Shown piece by piece: positions 1-10,106 of a stretch of DNA of 64,000 nucleotides. Under the pieces are notes generated by a model that was given only the letters and a program-made list of their open reading frames with translations, was not told the origin of the DNA and ran no database searches. The DNA lies in contig NW_026942946.1 of the NCBI RefSeq assembly GCF_024139115.2, forward strand, positions 698,294 to 762,293, read 5' to 3'. How positions within the stretch are numbered: the first letter of the stretch is position 1; each line of letters begins with the position of its first letter. This DNA comes from Armigeres subalbatus. Lineage: Eukaryota; Arthropoda; Insecta; Diptera; Culicidae. The position numbers and the translations under genes are program-made.

Positions 1-395
1 CTAGTTGGACAGAAAGTATAAAAAATGAGGAAGTGTTCGGTAATAAATACAATGTTTTTAGATGTGTTCGAGACCTAATTTTAACTGATAAAAATCGGGT
101 GGTGGTGTACTAATTGCTGTAAATACCGCATTTGATTCCGACTTAATTGAAACGGAAAAATTTAAAGAGTTTGACGACGTTTGGGTAAAGGTTTTGATTG
201 GCCATGAGACACATATATTTGTGTCAGTTTATTTTCCCCCCTCATTTGCAAAGAAACAATCTTATGAAAAGTTTTTTTAATACAGCAGAACAAGTTATGA
301 GTGACATGGATTCAGAAAATAGAATTCACATATACGATGACTTTAATCAAAACTCAATTGAATTTATTGCAGATGAAGATAATATGTCTTTGCTA
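1..395 (+). pseudogene. Non-LTR retrotransposon endonuclease, first fragment
   Basis: This is the middle of an apurinic-type endonuclease domain from a non-LTR retrotransposon. Readable pieces are an RDLILTDKNR-like stretch at 80-115, a VLIAVNTAFDSDLIETEKF block at 105-165, HIFVSVYFPPSF at about 210-245, and an HIYDDFNQ motif near 328-350 that corresponds to the family's GDFN catalytic motif. The frame breaks at about 97-105 and again in a T-run at about 270, so the copy is dead. It stops abruptly at 395, where an inverted-repeat element begins, and the same domain resumes in frame at 6513. The style resembles Jockey/CR1-group elements, but the clade is not settled because no reverse transcriptase is present here. 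Confidence 0.75.
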
Positions 396-663
396 CACAG
401 CAAAAAAAAAAATTAATATGCCGTGACGTAGTTCTTCGGAATGTACTCAATAAATCTATGTAAAAACATATTTTACGTATTTTCACACCGAATTGATGCT
501 TATGTACATGGCTCAACGTAAAATATGATTGGTGAAAACGTTTTTATGATTGCGTAAAATAACCACAAAATCACATTTGATTTATTACAATATATTACAT
601 AAGAAAAGCAGCACACTCCGATTGTTTGAAAACAAATATAATATTACCTAAAAAAGCGAGTTT

Positions 664-1350
664 TTGCGCGTAATCAATGTAATATTACCGGAACCGAATC
701 ACAACTGTCACCGCAGTCAAGCTATAAGTTGCCATTTTTTCGTCCGGGAGAAAATCAGTCTGCGGCAGCAGAAAAATCTTGCAGAAAACGGAACCATCAA
801 ACGGACTCTCGATTTTTCAACGGCATTTGACGGACAAACGACAATTGATCCGGATCAAAGAAATTCAACAGGTAAGATCTTCACAGATACACGAAAGCTG
901 AACAATTTTTAAAACTATTCTTTCCACCATTGTTGTTTGTTGTAGATCAAATAATCATGGTTGGCGCTGAGCGAAGGCGCTCGCCAATTTCAACCAGCAC
1001 CAATTCAGGAATTTAGTAGGTAAGGTAACATCTTCGAAAATTCACTCATCTGGAACAAATTTGCAATTTATTTTTCTTATTTCTTCTTATTCTTATTTTT
1101 CTTGTTATTGTTACAGCTGATTGAATGTTCATTTGGAATCCATGCAGCTTTCTGGCCAGAACAAAGTTTGGTTTATACCTATACGATTCGCAGAAAACGA
1201 AGGAGGGGAAATCATTAAATGTGCTGCTACAGCCAGTGCAGCACTCCACCGGAAACACGGGAACGAAGCGATATCGACTTAACGACGGAACAAGTATGTA
1301 TGAAAAAAAAACGGATAAGCGTAACAACATTGTGATCATAATCGCATAAA
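664..1350 (+). other. Unassigned region with intron-like signals
   Basis: No family is recognised. An open stretch at 664-870 ends in CAACAG followed by GTAAGA; a pyrimidine-rich tract and TTGTAG precede 945; AG followed by GTAAGG occurs at about 1020; and TTGTTATTGTTACAG precedes 1118. The spacing would give two introns of about 75 and 97 bases, small but normal for insects. The middle block has in-frame stops just before its donor, so a continuous protein is not supported. AATAAA-type signals lie near 1360-1385. It may be a noncoding transcript, a captured exon fragment, or chance. Confidence 0.15.
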
Positions 1351-1403
1351 AAAAATGAAAAAATAAATAGAAATTCCAAATAAACCGTTAACAAATGATG
1401 CTG

Positions 1404-1500
1404 GGTCATTAGGTCGAAGGTCATTAGGCCGAAGGCCATTGGGCCGAATGGTCATTAGGCCGAATGGCCATTAGGCCGAATGGCCATTAGGCCGAATGAG
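1404..1500 (+). repeat. Short tandem repeat of a GGCCATTAGGCCGAAT module
   Basis: About six degenerate units of 16-17 bases built around CATTAGGCCGAA. The same kind of module recurs at 63178-63370 and, with GTCGAA in place of GCCGAA, forms the arms of the element at 17021-22077. Confidence 0.8.
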
Positions 1501-1503
1501 AAC

Positions 1504-2560
1504 TAGGAAGTGAGATGTGAATAGTACGAAGTGGGGAAGAAGTAGAATGGGATGAAAGAAGAAGGAAGAAGGAAGAAGGAGGAAGAAAGAAGGAGGAAGA
1601 AAGAAGGAAGAAGGATGAAGGAATAAGGAAAAAGGAATAAGCAAGAAGGAAGAAGAAAGAAGGAAAAAGGAAAAAGGAATAAGGAAGAAAGAAGAAGGAA
1701 GAAAGAAGAAGGAAGAAAGAAGAAGGAAGAAAGAAGAAGGAAGAAGGAAGATGGAAAAAAGGAAGAAGGAATAAGGAAGAAGGAAGAGTGATGAAGGAAG
1801 AGTGATGAAGGAAGAAGGAAGAAGGAAGAAGGAAGAAGGAAGAAGGAAGAAGGAAGAAGGAAGAAGGAAGAAGGAAGATGGAAGAAGGAAGAAGGAAGAA
1901 GCAAGAAAGAAGAAGGAAGAAGGAAGATGGAAAAAGGAAGAAGGAATAAGGAAGAAGGAAGAAAGAAAGAAAGAAGAAGGAAGAAGGAAGAAGGTGGAAG
2001 GCGGAAGGAAGAAGGAAGAAGGAAGAAGGAAGAAGGAAGAAAGAAGAAGGAAGAAGGAAGAAGGAAGAAGGAAGAAAGAAGATGGAAGATGGAAAAAGGA
2101 ATAAGGAAGAAGGAAGAAAGAAAAAGAAAGAAGGAAGAAGGAAGAAGGAAGAAGGAAGAAGGAAGAAAGAAGAAGGAAGAAGGGAGAAGGAATTAGGAAG
2201 AAGGAAGAAGAAAGAAAGAAGAAGGAAGAAGGAAGAGGGAAGAAGGAAGAAGGAAAATGAAGAAGGAAGAAGGAAGAACGAAGAACGAAGAAGGAAGAAG
2301 GAAGAGGGAAGAAGGAAGAAGAAAGAAGGAAGAAAGAAGAAGGAAGAAGGAAAAATGATAAAGGAAGAAGGAAGAGCAAATAAGGAAGAAGGAAAAAGGA
2401 AGAAGGAAGAAGGAAAAAGAAAGAAGTATATGGGAGGAGGAAGAAGGAAGAAGGAAGAAGAAAGAAGGAAAAGTGAAGAAGGAACAAGGAAGAAGAAAGA
2501 AGGAAAAAGGAAAAAGGAAGAAGGGAGGAGGAAGAAGGAAGAAGGAAGAGGACAGATAGA
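1504..2560 (+). repeat. 1 kb polypurine array, GGAAGAA-type units
   Basis: A nearly pure purine plus strand made of GGAAGAA with AAAGAA and GGATGG variants, about 1.05 kb long. The open frames here encode only KKEEGRR repeats on plus and SSFFLLP repeats on minus, and are by-products of a 7-bp unit lacking stops. Such purine/pyrimidine mirror tracts can form triplex DNA, which is a general property and not something the sequence demonstrates. Confidence 0.95.
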
Positions 2561-2592
2561 TGAAAGAAGATGCCAAAAAAAACTTACGCGGA

Positions 2593-2696
2593 TACATTCG
2601 TGCAGAAAATCGTTGTAACTAAATTTTCAAATGACTATATCTTAATGGCTTTTAAACCGATTTTCACAGTTTTTTCATCAACCTCTTAGCCATCTC
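2593..2696 (+). repeat. Left arm of an inverted repeat pair
   Basis: Starts TACATTCGTGCAGAAAATCG and matches the reverse complement of 4853-4953 over about 100 bases at roughly 80-85% identity by eye. The pair brackets the 152-bp satellite, so arms and satellite may be one nested foldback-type element. Confidence 0.75.
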
Positions 2697-3059
2697 TTCT
2701 AGTTTCTGGACATGACAAAATATTTTATCAAGGGGTGTTCAATTTTTCACTTGAGCTATGGGAGTAAAGCAACGGATTTAGAAAATTGCGTTGCAAAATT
2801 GATATGCATTCATATAGTGATGAAGGAAATATTGAAGTAATACATAAGACATCACCTGGAACATAAGAACACATTTTGAGCATCCCTACTTTCCCTTTCC
2901 CTTTCCCATCCCTACTTAAATTCGGTGCCTGATGGAACCACTTTATTTTACAGGATGTATTATGCTTCAGAAAATGTTTTCAAGCATGTTGTCTTCTGTG
3001 AACTTGTTAAAATAAATGTAAACTATACACGAAACATGTGTGATAATAAATTAGGGTAT

Positions 3060-4700
3060 TCTAGGATCTCCGAACTGTCCTGGAATTTGTTATATTCTCA
3101 AAGTATTAGTTTTCCACTTGCGTCTCAAATCCAGACATTTTAGATGTTGTAAGATCTCGAAATTGTTCTGGATTTTTAATCATATCCTCCGAGTATTTGT
3201 CTTTCTCTTGCGTCTCAAATCCAGGCATACGAGATGTTGTAAGATCTCCAAATTATCCTGGAATTTTAATCAAATGGTCTACCTAATCAACCAAGGCTTT
3301 CATGATGTCCCCTGCCACGGTGTCAACCCAGTTGTGTCCTCCGAGTATTTGTATTTCAATTGCGTCTCAAATCCAGGCAAATGAGATGTTGTAGGATCTC
3401 CAAATTGTCCTGGAGTTTGTATTAAATGGTCTACCTAATAAAACAAGGCTTCCATGATGTCCCCAGCCTCGGTACCAACCCAATTATTTCTTCCGAGTAT
3501 TTGTCTTTCACTTGCGTATCAAATCCAGACATTTCAGATGTTGTAAGATTTCCAAATTGTTCTGAAGTTTAAGTAAAACAGTCTATCGAATCAACCAAGG
3601 TTCCCATGATGTCCCCTGCTGCGCTGTCAACCTATTCATGTCCTCCGAGTATTTGTCTTTCACTTGCGTCTCAACCCAAGTAACCATTAGCACTATATTA
3701 CGCCAAACCGCCATATAGGGCCTCTTCACGGCTATTTAAAAACATATAAGCATTAAAGTAGCACTATATGGCCGATTTGGCGAAATATAGTGCTTGGTGG
3801 TTACTTGGGAAATCCAGACATTTCAGATGCTGTAAGATTTTCAAATTGTCCTGGAGTTTAAGTAAAAAGGTCTATCGAATCAACCCAGTTATGTCCTCCA
3901 AGTATTTGTCTTTCACTTGCGTATCAAATCCAGACTTTTCAGATGTTGTAGAATTTCCAATTTGTCCTGGAGTCTGGGTAAAATGGTCTATCGAATCACC
4001 CAAGGCTTCCATGATGTCCCCTGCCGCGGTGTCAACCCAGTTATGTTCTCCGAGTATTTGTATTTCAATTGCGTCTCAACACCAGGCATACGAGGTGTTG
4101 TGAAATCTCCAAATTGTCCTGGAGTTTGAATCAATGGTCTACCGAATCAACCAAGGCTTCTATAATGTCCACTGCCTCGATACCAACCCAATTATTTCCT
4201 CAGAGTATTTGCCTTTCACTTGCGTATCAAATCCAAAAAAATAAGATATTGTAAATTCTCCTAATTGTCCCGGAGTTTGGGTAAAATGGTTTATCGAATC
4301 AACCAAGGCTACCATGATGTCCCCTGACGCGCTATCGACCCAGTTATGTCCTCCGAGTATTTTTCTTTTACTTGCGTCTCAAATCCAGACATTTCAGATG
4401 TTGTAAGATCTTCAAATTGTCCTGAAGCTTAAATCAAAATTGTCTACCGAATCAACCAAGGCTTCCATCTTGACCCATGCCGCGGCATCAACCTAATTAT
4501 GTCCTCTGAATATTTGTCTTTTACTTGGCTCTCAAATCCAGGCATATGAGATGTTATACGATTTCCAAATTTTTCTGGAGTTTGAATCAAATGGTCTACC
4601 GAATCAACCAAGGCTTCCATTATGTCCCCTGCCGCGGTGCCAACCCATTTATTTCCTCCGAGTATTTATCTTTCACTTGCATCTCAAATCCAGACATTGT
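3060..4700 (+). repeat. ~152-bp tandem satellite
   Basis: The anchor TCCGAGTATTTGTCTTTCAC or close variants recurs near 3186, 3338, 3491, 3643, 3895, 4052, 4201, 4354, 4506 and 4657, a spacing of 149-153 bp. The 252-bp step (3643 to 3895) is explained by a MITE inserted at 3675-3809. Each unit carries TCAAATCCAGACATTTCAG, GTCCTGGAGTTT and a CCAAGGCTTCCATGATGTCC segment. The first unit is about 60 bp short. Units differ by roughly 10-20%, so this is an old array. No unit has a conserved open frame. Confidence 0.9.
3675..3809. mobile_element. 135-bp MITE inserted in a satellite unit
   Basis: Ends are CCCAAGTAACC and GGTTACTTGGG, and the inverted repeat continues inward with small mismatches (GCACTATATT...CGCCAAA). 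It interrupts the satellite between TCTCAA and AAATCC, whose uninterrupted form appears in neighbouring units, so the insertion limits are clear. Only AA appears to be duplicated. The superfamily is not assigned. Confidence 0.8.
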
Positions 4701-4852
4701 CTGACATCCCACGTAGGACTACGTCCTGTAGATGGGCAACATCGAGCCCGAAACCGTTGTAGACCGATAAGGTAAGGTAAATTTAAAAAAATCCTTTGTC
4801 ATTTGTAAGAACCCTAAGTATTGTGTCCAGTATCGCGTCACGTTTTGTGTGT

Positions 4853-4953
4853 GAGATAGCCAAGAGGTTGGTGAAAAAACTGAGAAAATCGGTTGAAAAC
4901 TGAGAAATAGCCATTTGAAAATTAAGTAACAATGATTTTCTGAACGAATGAAT
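4853..4953 (-). repeat. Right arm of the inverted repeat pair
   Basis: Reverse complement of 2593-2696. Shared blocks include CAGAAAATC, AATTTTCAAATG, CCGATTTTC, CAGTTTTTTCA and CAACCTCTT. It lies directly before the degenerate minisatellite that starts near 4979. Confidence 0.75.
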
Positions 4954-4978
4954 CCTAGTGTTGACTGAGTAGTTCATG

Positions 4979-6060
4979 GAGGAACATAGAGAGGATTTCT
5001 TCGGCTATTCTCAGGAATTCCTGGAGTATCTTCCGAAAGATTTCCTGGAGAAACTTTTGAATTCCTGGAGGAACTTTTGAAGAATTTCCTGAAGGAACTT
5101 CAGAAAGAATTCCTCGAGGAGCTACTGAAGAAATTCCTGCAGGAACTTCCAAAGAAATTCCTGGAGGAACTTCCGGAAGAATTCCTGGAGGAACTCCAAA
5201 GGAATTTCTTTAGGAACTTCCGAAGGAATACGCGAAGGAACTTCCGAAGAAAAACGTGGAGTAACTTCCGAAGGAATTCCTGGAGGAACTTCCGAAGAAA
5301 TTCCTGGAGGAACTTCCGGAAGAATTCCTGAAGCAAATCCGAAGAAATTCCTTAAGGAACTTCCGAAGCAATACGTGGAGGAACTTCCAAAGGAATACCT
5401 GTAAGAAATTCCGAAGGAATTCCTGGAGGAACTTTGGAAGGAATAACTGGAGGAACTATTTAAGAAATTCCTGAAGTAACTTCCGAAGAACTTCCTGGAG
5501 GAGCTTCCGGAAAAAATCCTGAAAGAACTCCGAAGGCATTTCTTGAGGAACATTGGAAGAAATACGTGAAGGAACTTCGGAAGGAATATGTAGAGGAACT
5601 TCCGAAGAAATTCCAGGAGAAAATTCTTGATCCTGAATGAACTTCCGAAGGAATTCGTGTATGAGCATCCGAAGGAATTCCTGAAAGAACTTTCAAAGCA
5701 ATTCCTGAAGTAACTTGTCGATTGTGTCGAGAATATCCGGAGGAAATCATTAGGTATTTTATGAACGAATTCCTGGAAGAATTTGGGGAGGAAATCTGGG
5801 GCAATTCTCCGGAGGAATTCCTGAAGAAATATCTTTGGGAACCACTATAGAATTTTTCAGAGGAATTTCTAGGAGTATTTTCAAAGGATTGGTTGAGGAA
5901 TTGCCTGATGAACTTCTGAACAAATTTACGGAAGAACTTCTGAGGAAATTTCCAGAGGTATTTTAAACGAAGAAATTTCTGGGGATATTTTCGGAGAAAT
6001 TCATGGAGAAATTTCGGAAAAGTTTCTGGGTGGGTCTCCGGAGGATTCCTAGAGATTCCT
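4979..6060 (+). repeat. Degenerate GGAATTCCTGGAGGAACTTCC minisatellite
   Basis: Alternating GAATTCCTGGAGGAA and CTTCCGAAG blocks with a period near 24 bp, diverging toward the right until barely visible by 6060. Translations show degenerate [12 protein letters not shown] repeats with many stops. It is the same family as the arrays at 6817-8336, 37070-41450 and 48380-49020, but the most decayed copy, so probably the oldest in the window. Confidence 0.85.
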
Positions 6061-6512
6061 TAGAGAATTTTAATTTTGAAAGCATGAAATACGGAAAACC
6101 GAGTTATCTAAAAAAAATATGTTTATAGATGGTTCTTATGTTAACGTGTGATAGAAGAAAAATCAATAAATTGTCATTATTCTCTATATTATTGTACAAC
6201 AATTTTGGAAATAAAATAATGTGTTTTTTATTTATTCTACGATGGTACTTTAAAATCATGAAAGAAGATTCCCGAACACCCCTAACCCAGCTACCAAAAG
6301 CACGAGGTTTCTGCTGGCTGGTTTTTACGTCGTTTTCATTATTACATCGTATATATTACGTCAAAAATCGCTTACATCCTTTAATTCTGGGAAGAAAGTG
6401 CCAAGTACGTCACTTTTTTGACACATAAAACTGATGTAATATCACACTTGATTTACGACGGCGATGATGTGCATCGAATCCGGTGTGATATTACAAATTT
6501 TTTTTTGCTGTG
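6061..6512. other. Right subterminal part of the TA-flanked element
   Basis: AT-rich DNA with no gene seen. It contains an inverted pair, GTAATATCACAC at 6436-6447 and GTGTGATATTAC at 6482-6493, forming a stem just inside the element end. ATTACATCGTATATATTACG-like words nearby resemble TGTAATATTAC words in the left subterminal part (570-700). Confidence 0.5.
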
Positions 6513-6815
6513 TACTTCCTATCATTGGTGAAAATGAAACTTTACAGTCACTTTTTGATAAATCTAGTCAGTTGGGATTAAATCAAGTGAATCATGTCAG
6601 TAACGACCGTAATGTCCATTTAGATCTTCTCTTTAGTAACTGTACGGAAGATTTCAATGTTGATAAGGCCCAGCATCTTTTGTGGAAAAACGAACAATAC
6701 CACACAGCAATTGAATACTCATTAATAATAAATTCTGCCAGCACTCGCCCGAATAAATGTGCATTTGAAATGGTGAATGACTTCAACAATTGTGACTTTG
6801 ATAAAACTCTTTTTT
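6513..6815 (+). pseudogene. Non-LTR retrotransposon endonuclease, second fragment
   Basis: This continues the endonuclease of 1-395, on the other side of the 6.1 kb insertion. It reads in one frame as [18 protein letters not shown], then [15 protein letters not shown] (the conserved hydrophobic LDL strand), then [15 protein letters not shown], where HTAIEY occupies the place of the family's SDH catalytic motif, and ends [10 protein letters not shown] at about 6808. The minisatellite replaces everything downstream, so no linker or reverse transcriptase survives. The open frame runs on into the minisatellite and would be mispredicted as a 607-residue protein. Confidence 0.75.
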
Positions 6816-6816
6816 C

Positions 6817-8336
6817 CGGAGGAATTCCCGGAGGAACTTCCGGAGGAATTCCCGGAGGAACTTGTGGAGGAATTCCCGGAGGAACTTCCGGAGGAATTCC
6901 CGGAGGAACTTCCGGAGGAATTCCCGGAGGAACTTCCGGAGGAACTTCCGGAGGAATTCCCGGAGGAACTTCCGGAGGAATTCCCGGAGGAACTTCCGGA
7001 GAAATTCCCGGAGGAACTTCCGGAGGAATTCCCGGAGGAACTTCTGGAGGAATTCGGAGGAACTTCCGGAGGAATTCCCGGAGGAACTTCGGAGGAATTC
7101 GGAGGAACTTCGGAGGAATTCGGAGGAACTTCCGGAGGAATTCCCGGAGGAACTTCGGAGGAATTCCTGGAGGAACTTCCGGAGGAATTCCGGAGGAACT
7201 TCCGGAGGAATTCCCGGAGGAACTTCCGGAGGAATTCGGAGGAACTTCGGAGGAATTCGGAGGAACTTCGGAGGAATTCGGAGGAACTTCCGGAGGAATT
7301 CCCGGAGGAACTTCGGAGGAATTCCAGGAGGAACTTCGGAGGAATTCCCGGAGGAACTTCCGGAGGAATTCGGAGGAACTTCGGAGGAATTCCGGAGGAA
7401 TTCTGGAGGAACTTCCGGAGGAATTCCCGGAGGAACTTCGGAGGAATTCCCGGAGGAACTTCCGGAGGAATTCCCGGAGGAACTTCCGGAAGAATTGGTG
7501 GAGGAACTTCCGGAAGAATTCCCGGAGGAACTTCCGGAGGAATTCCCGGAGGAACTTCCGGAGGAATTCCCGGAGGAATTCCAGGAGGAACCTCCGGAGG
7601 AATTCTCGGAGGAACTTCCGGAACTTCCGGAGGAATTCCCGGAGGAACTTCCGGAGGAACTTCCGGAGGAACTTCCGAAAGAATTCGGAGGAACTTCCGG
7701 AGGAATTCCGGAGGAACTTCCGGAGGAATTCGGAGGAACTTCGGAGGAATTCGGAGAACTTCCAGAGGAATTCCAGGAGGAACTTCCGGAGGAATTCGGA
7801 GGAACTTCGGAGGAATTCGGAGGAACTTCCGGAGAAATTCGGAGGAATTTCCGGAGGAATTCCTGGAGGAACTTCCGGAGGAATTCAGGAGGAACTTCGG
7901 AGGAATTCGGGGATTTCGGAGGAATTCCAGGAGCTTCCGGAAGAATTCCTGGGGAACTTCGGAGGAATTCAGGGAACTTCCGGAGGAATTCAGGGAACTT
8001 CGGAGGAATTCCAGGGAACTTCGGGGAATTCACGGGGAACTTCGGAGGAATTCTGGGGAAATTCGGAGGAATTCCCTGTGGAAATTCGGGGGGATTTCCA
8101 GGGAACTTCCGGAGGAATTCAGGGGAACTTCAGGAAGAATTCGGAGGAACTTCCGGAGGAACTTCCGGAGGAATTCCTGGAGGAACTTCCGGAGGAATTC
8201 CCGGAGGAACTTCCAGAGAAATTCCCGGAGGAACTTCCGGAGGAATTCCTGGAAGAGCTTCCGAGGGAATTCCCGGAGGAACTTTAAGAGGAATTCCTGG
8301 AGGAACTTCCGGAAAAACTTTCGGAGGAACTTGTCA
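6817..8336 (+). repeat. 24-bp minisatellite, homogeneous array, open in six frames
   Basis: Tandem GGAGGAATTCCC and GGAGGAACTTCC half-units, with 9-11 bp shortened halves and occasional single variants. Because the 24-bp unit is a multiple of three and contains no stop in any frame, plus frames encode [16 protein letters not shown] and RRNSRRNF, while minus frames encode SSSGNSSG-, REFLRKFL- and [12 protein letters not shown] repeats. Each gives a 400-600 residue open frame. These are not credible proteins: no start context, no non-repeat domain of their own, and equal openness in all frames. The array becomes less regular after about 7860. It borders copy A of the duplicated block as the array at 37070-41450 borders copy B. 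Confidence 0.95.
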
Positions 8337-8480
8337 ATAGACGAGTTTGTACAATCCCATTGAATTTCACCACTTAATTGTATCTTGACAGATAAGTATT
8401 TCGACCTCAAAGGTAAGGCCGTCTTCAGTGTCTCGTACTTGACTCGACTTGTAGTCGACAAGTGAAGACATTCCACTAAA
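8337..8480. mobile_element. Dispersed repeat inserted near the end of the minisatellite
   Basis: A non-minisatellite segment, including TTGACAGATAAGTATTTCGA and GGCCGTCTTCAGTGTCTCGT, sits between minisatellite units (left to 8336, right 8497-8552). It is absent from the matching place before copy B. It resembles a repeat that I recall as common in Aedes, but the family is not identified. Confidence 0.5.
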
Positions 8481-8552
8481 AAGCTCAAAATAAAATCTCG
8501 GAGGAACTTCTGGAGGAATTCTCGGAGGAATTCCCGGAGAAATTTCTGGTTC

Positions 8553-10029
8553 ATGCCTACCCACGCCGCCGCTGGCTGAAAATTATTTATCAAGCCGCCT
8601 TCAATGCATTTCAGGTCTATTATGGACTCGGAAACTGGTGAACCGATCGGCGCGAGAATTAGTATGCAGAGGTTTTTAAGGCCGGGGAAGATTCTCAAGA
8701 TGGTTCGAGACCCGTCCCTCCTTTGGAAAGGGGGTTCCCATGCAAATGAATCAGCAAGTTCTTTATATCTCTAGAGTTAATCAAGCAAATGGAAACAAAG
8801 CTGGCATGTGGAAGTTTTGGAAGGGAAGATATGTTTCGGCAAGCCACGTGCTGAAAACTGAAAACCACGTGCAACTCATGCTGAAAAAATCATCTCTTGC
8901 AACTTTTTCAACAAACATTTTGGGTTGAGTGAGGTAATATTTTAGTATTAAATGAGTTGTTAGATCAAATCGCTTTGTCCATATATTAACTTTTAAAAGT
9001 TGACGGCCCTAAATGAAGTGCTCTGCGGTGTTTCGATAGTGCGTTTGGAATCACACACCACCAAAAATCCCCACATTTTCGTTGGCAAAAATCGATAGAT
9101 TTAAACCTTCTCCTATTTGGGTAGTTTGTTGTTTAAAAATCAACGTCGCCCCAATTTAATTTATTTCAGAATCTTATTTCATACCAAGTGCACTGCATTC
9201 ATTTGGATATATATGAAGTGCAACACTCATTTCGAAGCTAATTTCCAGAAAATATACAAACCAATTACAATAAAAAACGAACACAAAATCAACTGAAAAC
9301 ATTTACTGATAGCTTCGCGGAACGATGATCAAACGAGTTTAGGGAAGATCCATCAAATATGTCACGTAAAAAAATCGGTTTTCAACTCCGCTCTACTCTT
9401 TTGTCAGCCATTTTGGTATTATAATTCCTGTTTGTATGGATCGCCGCTCGTAGCTTCCATCCTTCCCCCATAGGAACGCACCGCACTTTATGGCAGTCCC
9501 ATTTATGGGCAATCAATCATTAATACTTTCACGGTGCACAAGCGGAACTCCAACTGAAACTGAAAGAACGAAAGAACACGTATAGGCATCGACTGCGAAA
9601 CTCCCATCGCCGACGCACCATAACTCCCCGTGAGGGCATTTAATTTCCGAACGGTGGTAATTTTTCCGCTTGTTTTCACTTTGGTGGTTGTTTTTTCAAT
9701 CATTGCTCGTATTTTACTCCCGTCGCCATCGACTCAATGGTTGGTGTTACCCTGCGCCGGGGTAGGTTAATATGCCGAGCCAAGTCGGCTGACTGAAAGC
9801 AACTTGCTCCAGAGCTGTTGCTTTTGCGGCCATGCAGCACGACGCTGCTGCCCTGCAGGTCGAGAGAGGCTGTGACAGACGTATAACACTTTTATCACAC
9901 ATCGACCCAATTAAAATTTAATTATTTATCATTAAATGATAATTATCGCTGTGCAAAATCTGGCAGGGCAGTATTCATCATTCAGTGTATTGTGCTTGTA
10001 AAGAGAGTTTTTTGGCAACATTTTGTACC
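8553..10029. other. Noncoding part of the duplicated block, left of the candidate exon
   Basis: No gene is seen. Sequence is well conserved with 41470-42890, mostly differing by single-base deletions in copy B. A near-perfect palindrome TTATCATTAAATGATAA lies at 9924-9946 with further TAAT cores around it, about 90 bp upstream of the candidate exon. No repeat family is recognised. Confidence 0.5.
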
Positions 10030-10106
10030 ATGAGAAAGGAATGGCGCGGATTCAGTTCGGCGGACGGAGCAGAGATCATCAACGGCCACCTGCTGCTGCC
10101 CGTTTG
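10030..10106 (+). other. Candidate first coding exon, copy A (one-base frame difference)
   Basis: An ATG in the context ACCATGA opens a frame that reads MRKEWRGFSSADGAEIINGH in both copies, then LLLP. The stretch ends at a strong donor-like GGTATGT at 10106-10110. Copy A has CCC where copy B has CC just before the donor, which shifts the last codon only if the exon ends there. The GC-rich, codon-like composition stands out from AT-rich flanks, and the two copies are nearly identical here. No family is recognised and no downstream exon is found in the window. Confidence 0.3.

Larger units (their letters stand above)
396..6512. mobile_element. 6.1 kb TIR element with TA target duplication, interrupting an endonuclease ORF
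   Basis: The left end starts CACAGCAAAAAAAAAAATT and the right end finishes AATTTTTTTTTGCTGTG, its reverse complement apart from the A-run length. TA lies immediately outside both ends (394-395 and 6513-6514). Removing the element with one TA joins the endonuclease fragments at 1-395 and 6513-6815 in frame, so these are real insertion boundaries. TA duplications and short A-rich inverted ends fit Tc1/mariner-type MITEs, but 6.1 kb is far larger than a MITE and no transposase is seen. Cargo in order: a region with short spliced-looking blocks, a CCGAA repeat, a GGAAGAA array, inverted arms around a 152-bp satellite, and a degenerate minisatellite. It may be an original small MITE inflated by satellite growth and nested insertions. 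Confidence 0.75.

Noticed and set aside
1471..2597. Phe/Ser/Leu-rich frame on minus and Lys/Glu-rich frames on plus
   Set aside because: By-products of the GGAAGAA array.
3060..4700. CRISPR-like regular spacing
   Set aside because: Whole ~152-bp units are repeated without unique spacers, and the setting is eukaryotic.
6464..8363. Large open frames of 416-607 residues
   Set aside because: They are translations of the 24-bp minisatellite, open in every frame; only the first ~115 residues of the 607-residue frame are real retrotransposon sequence.
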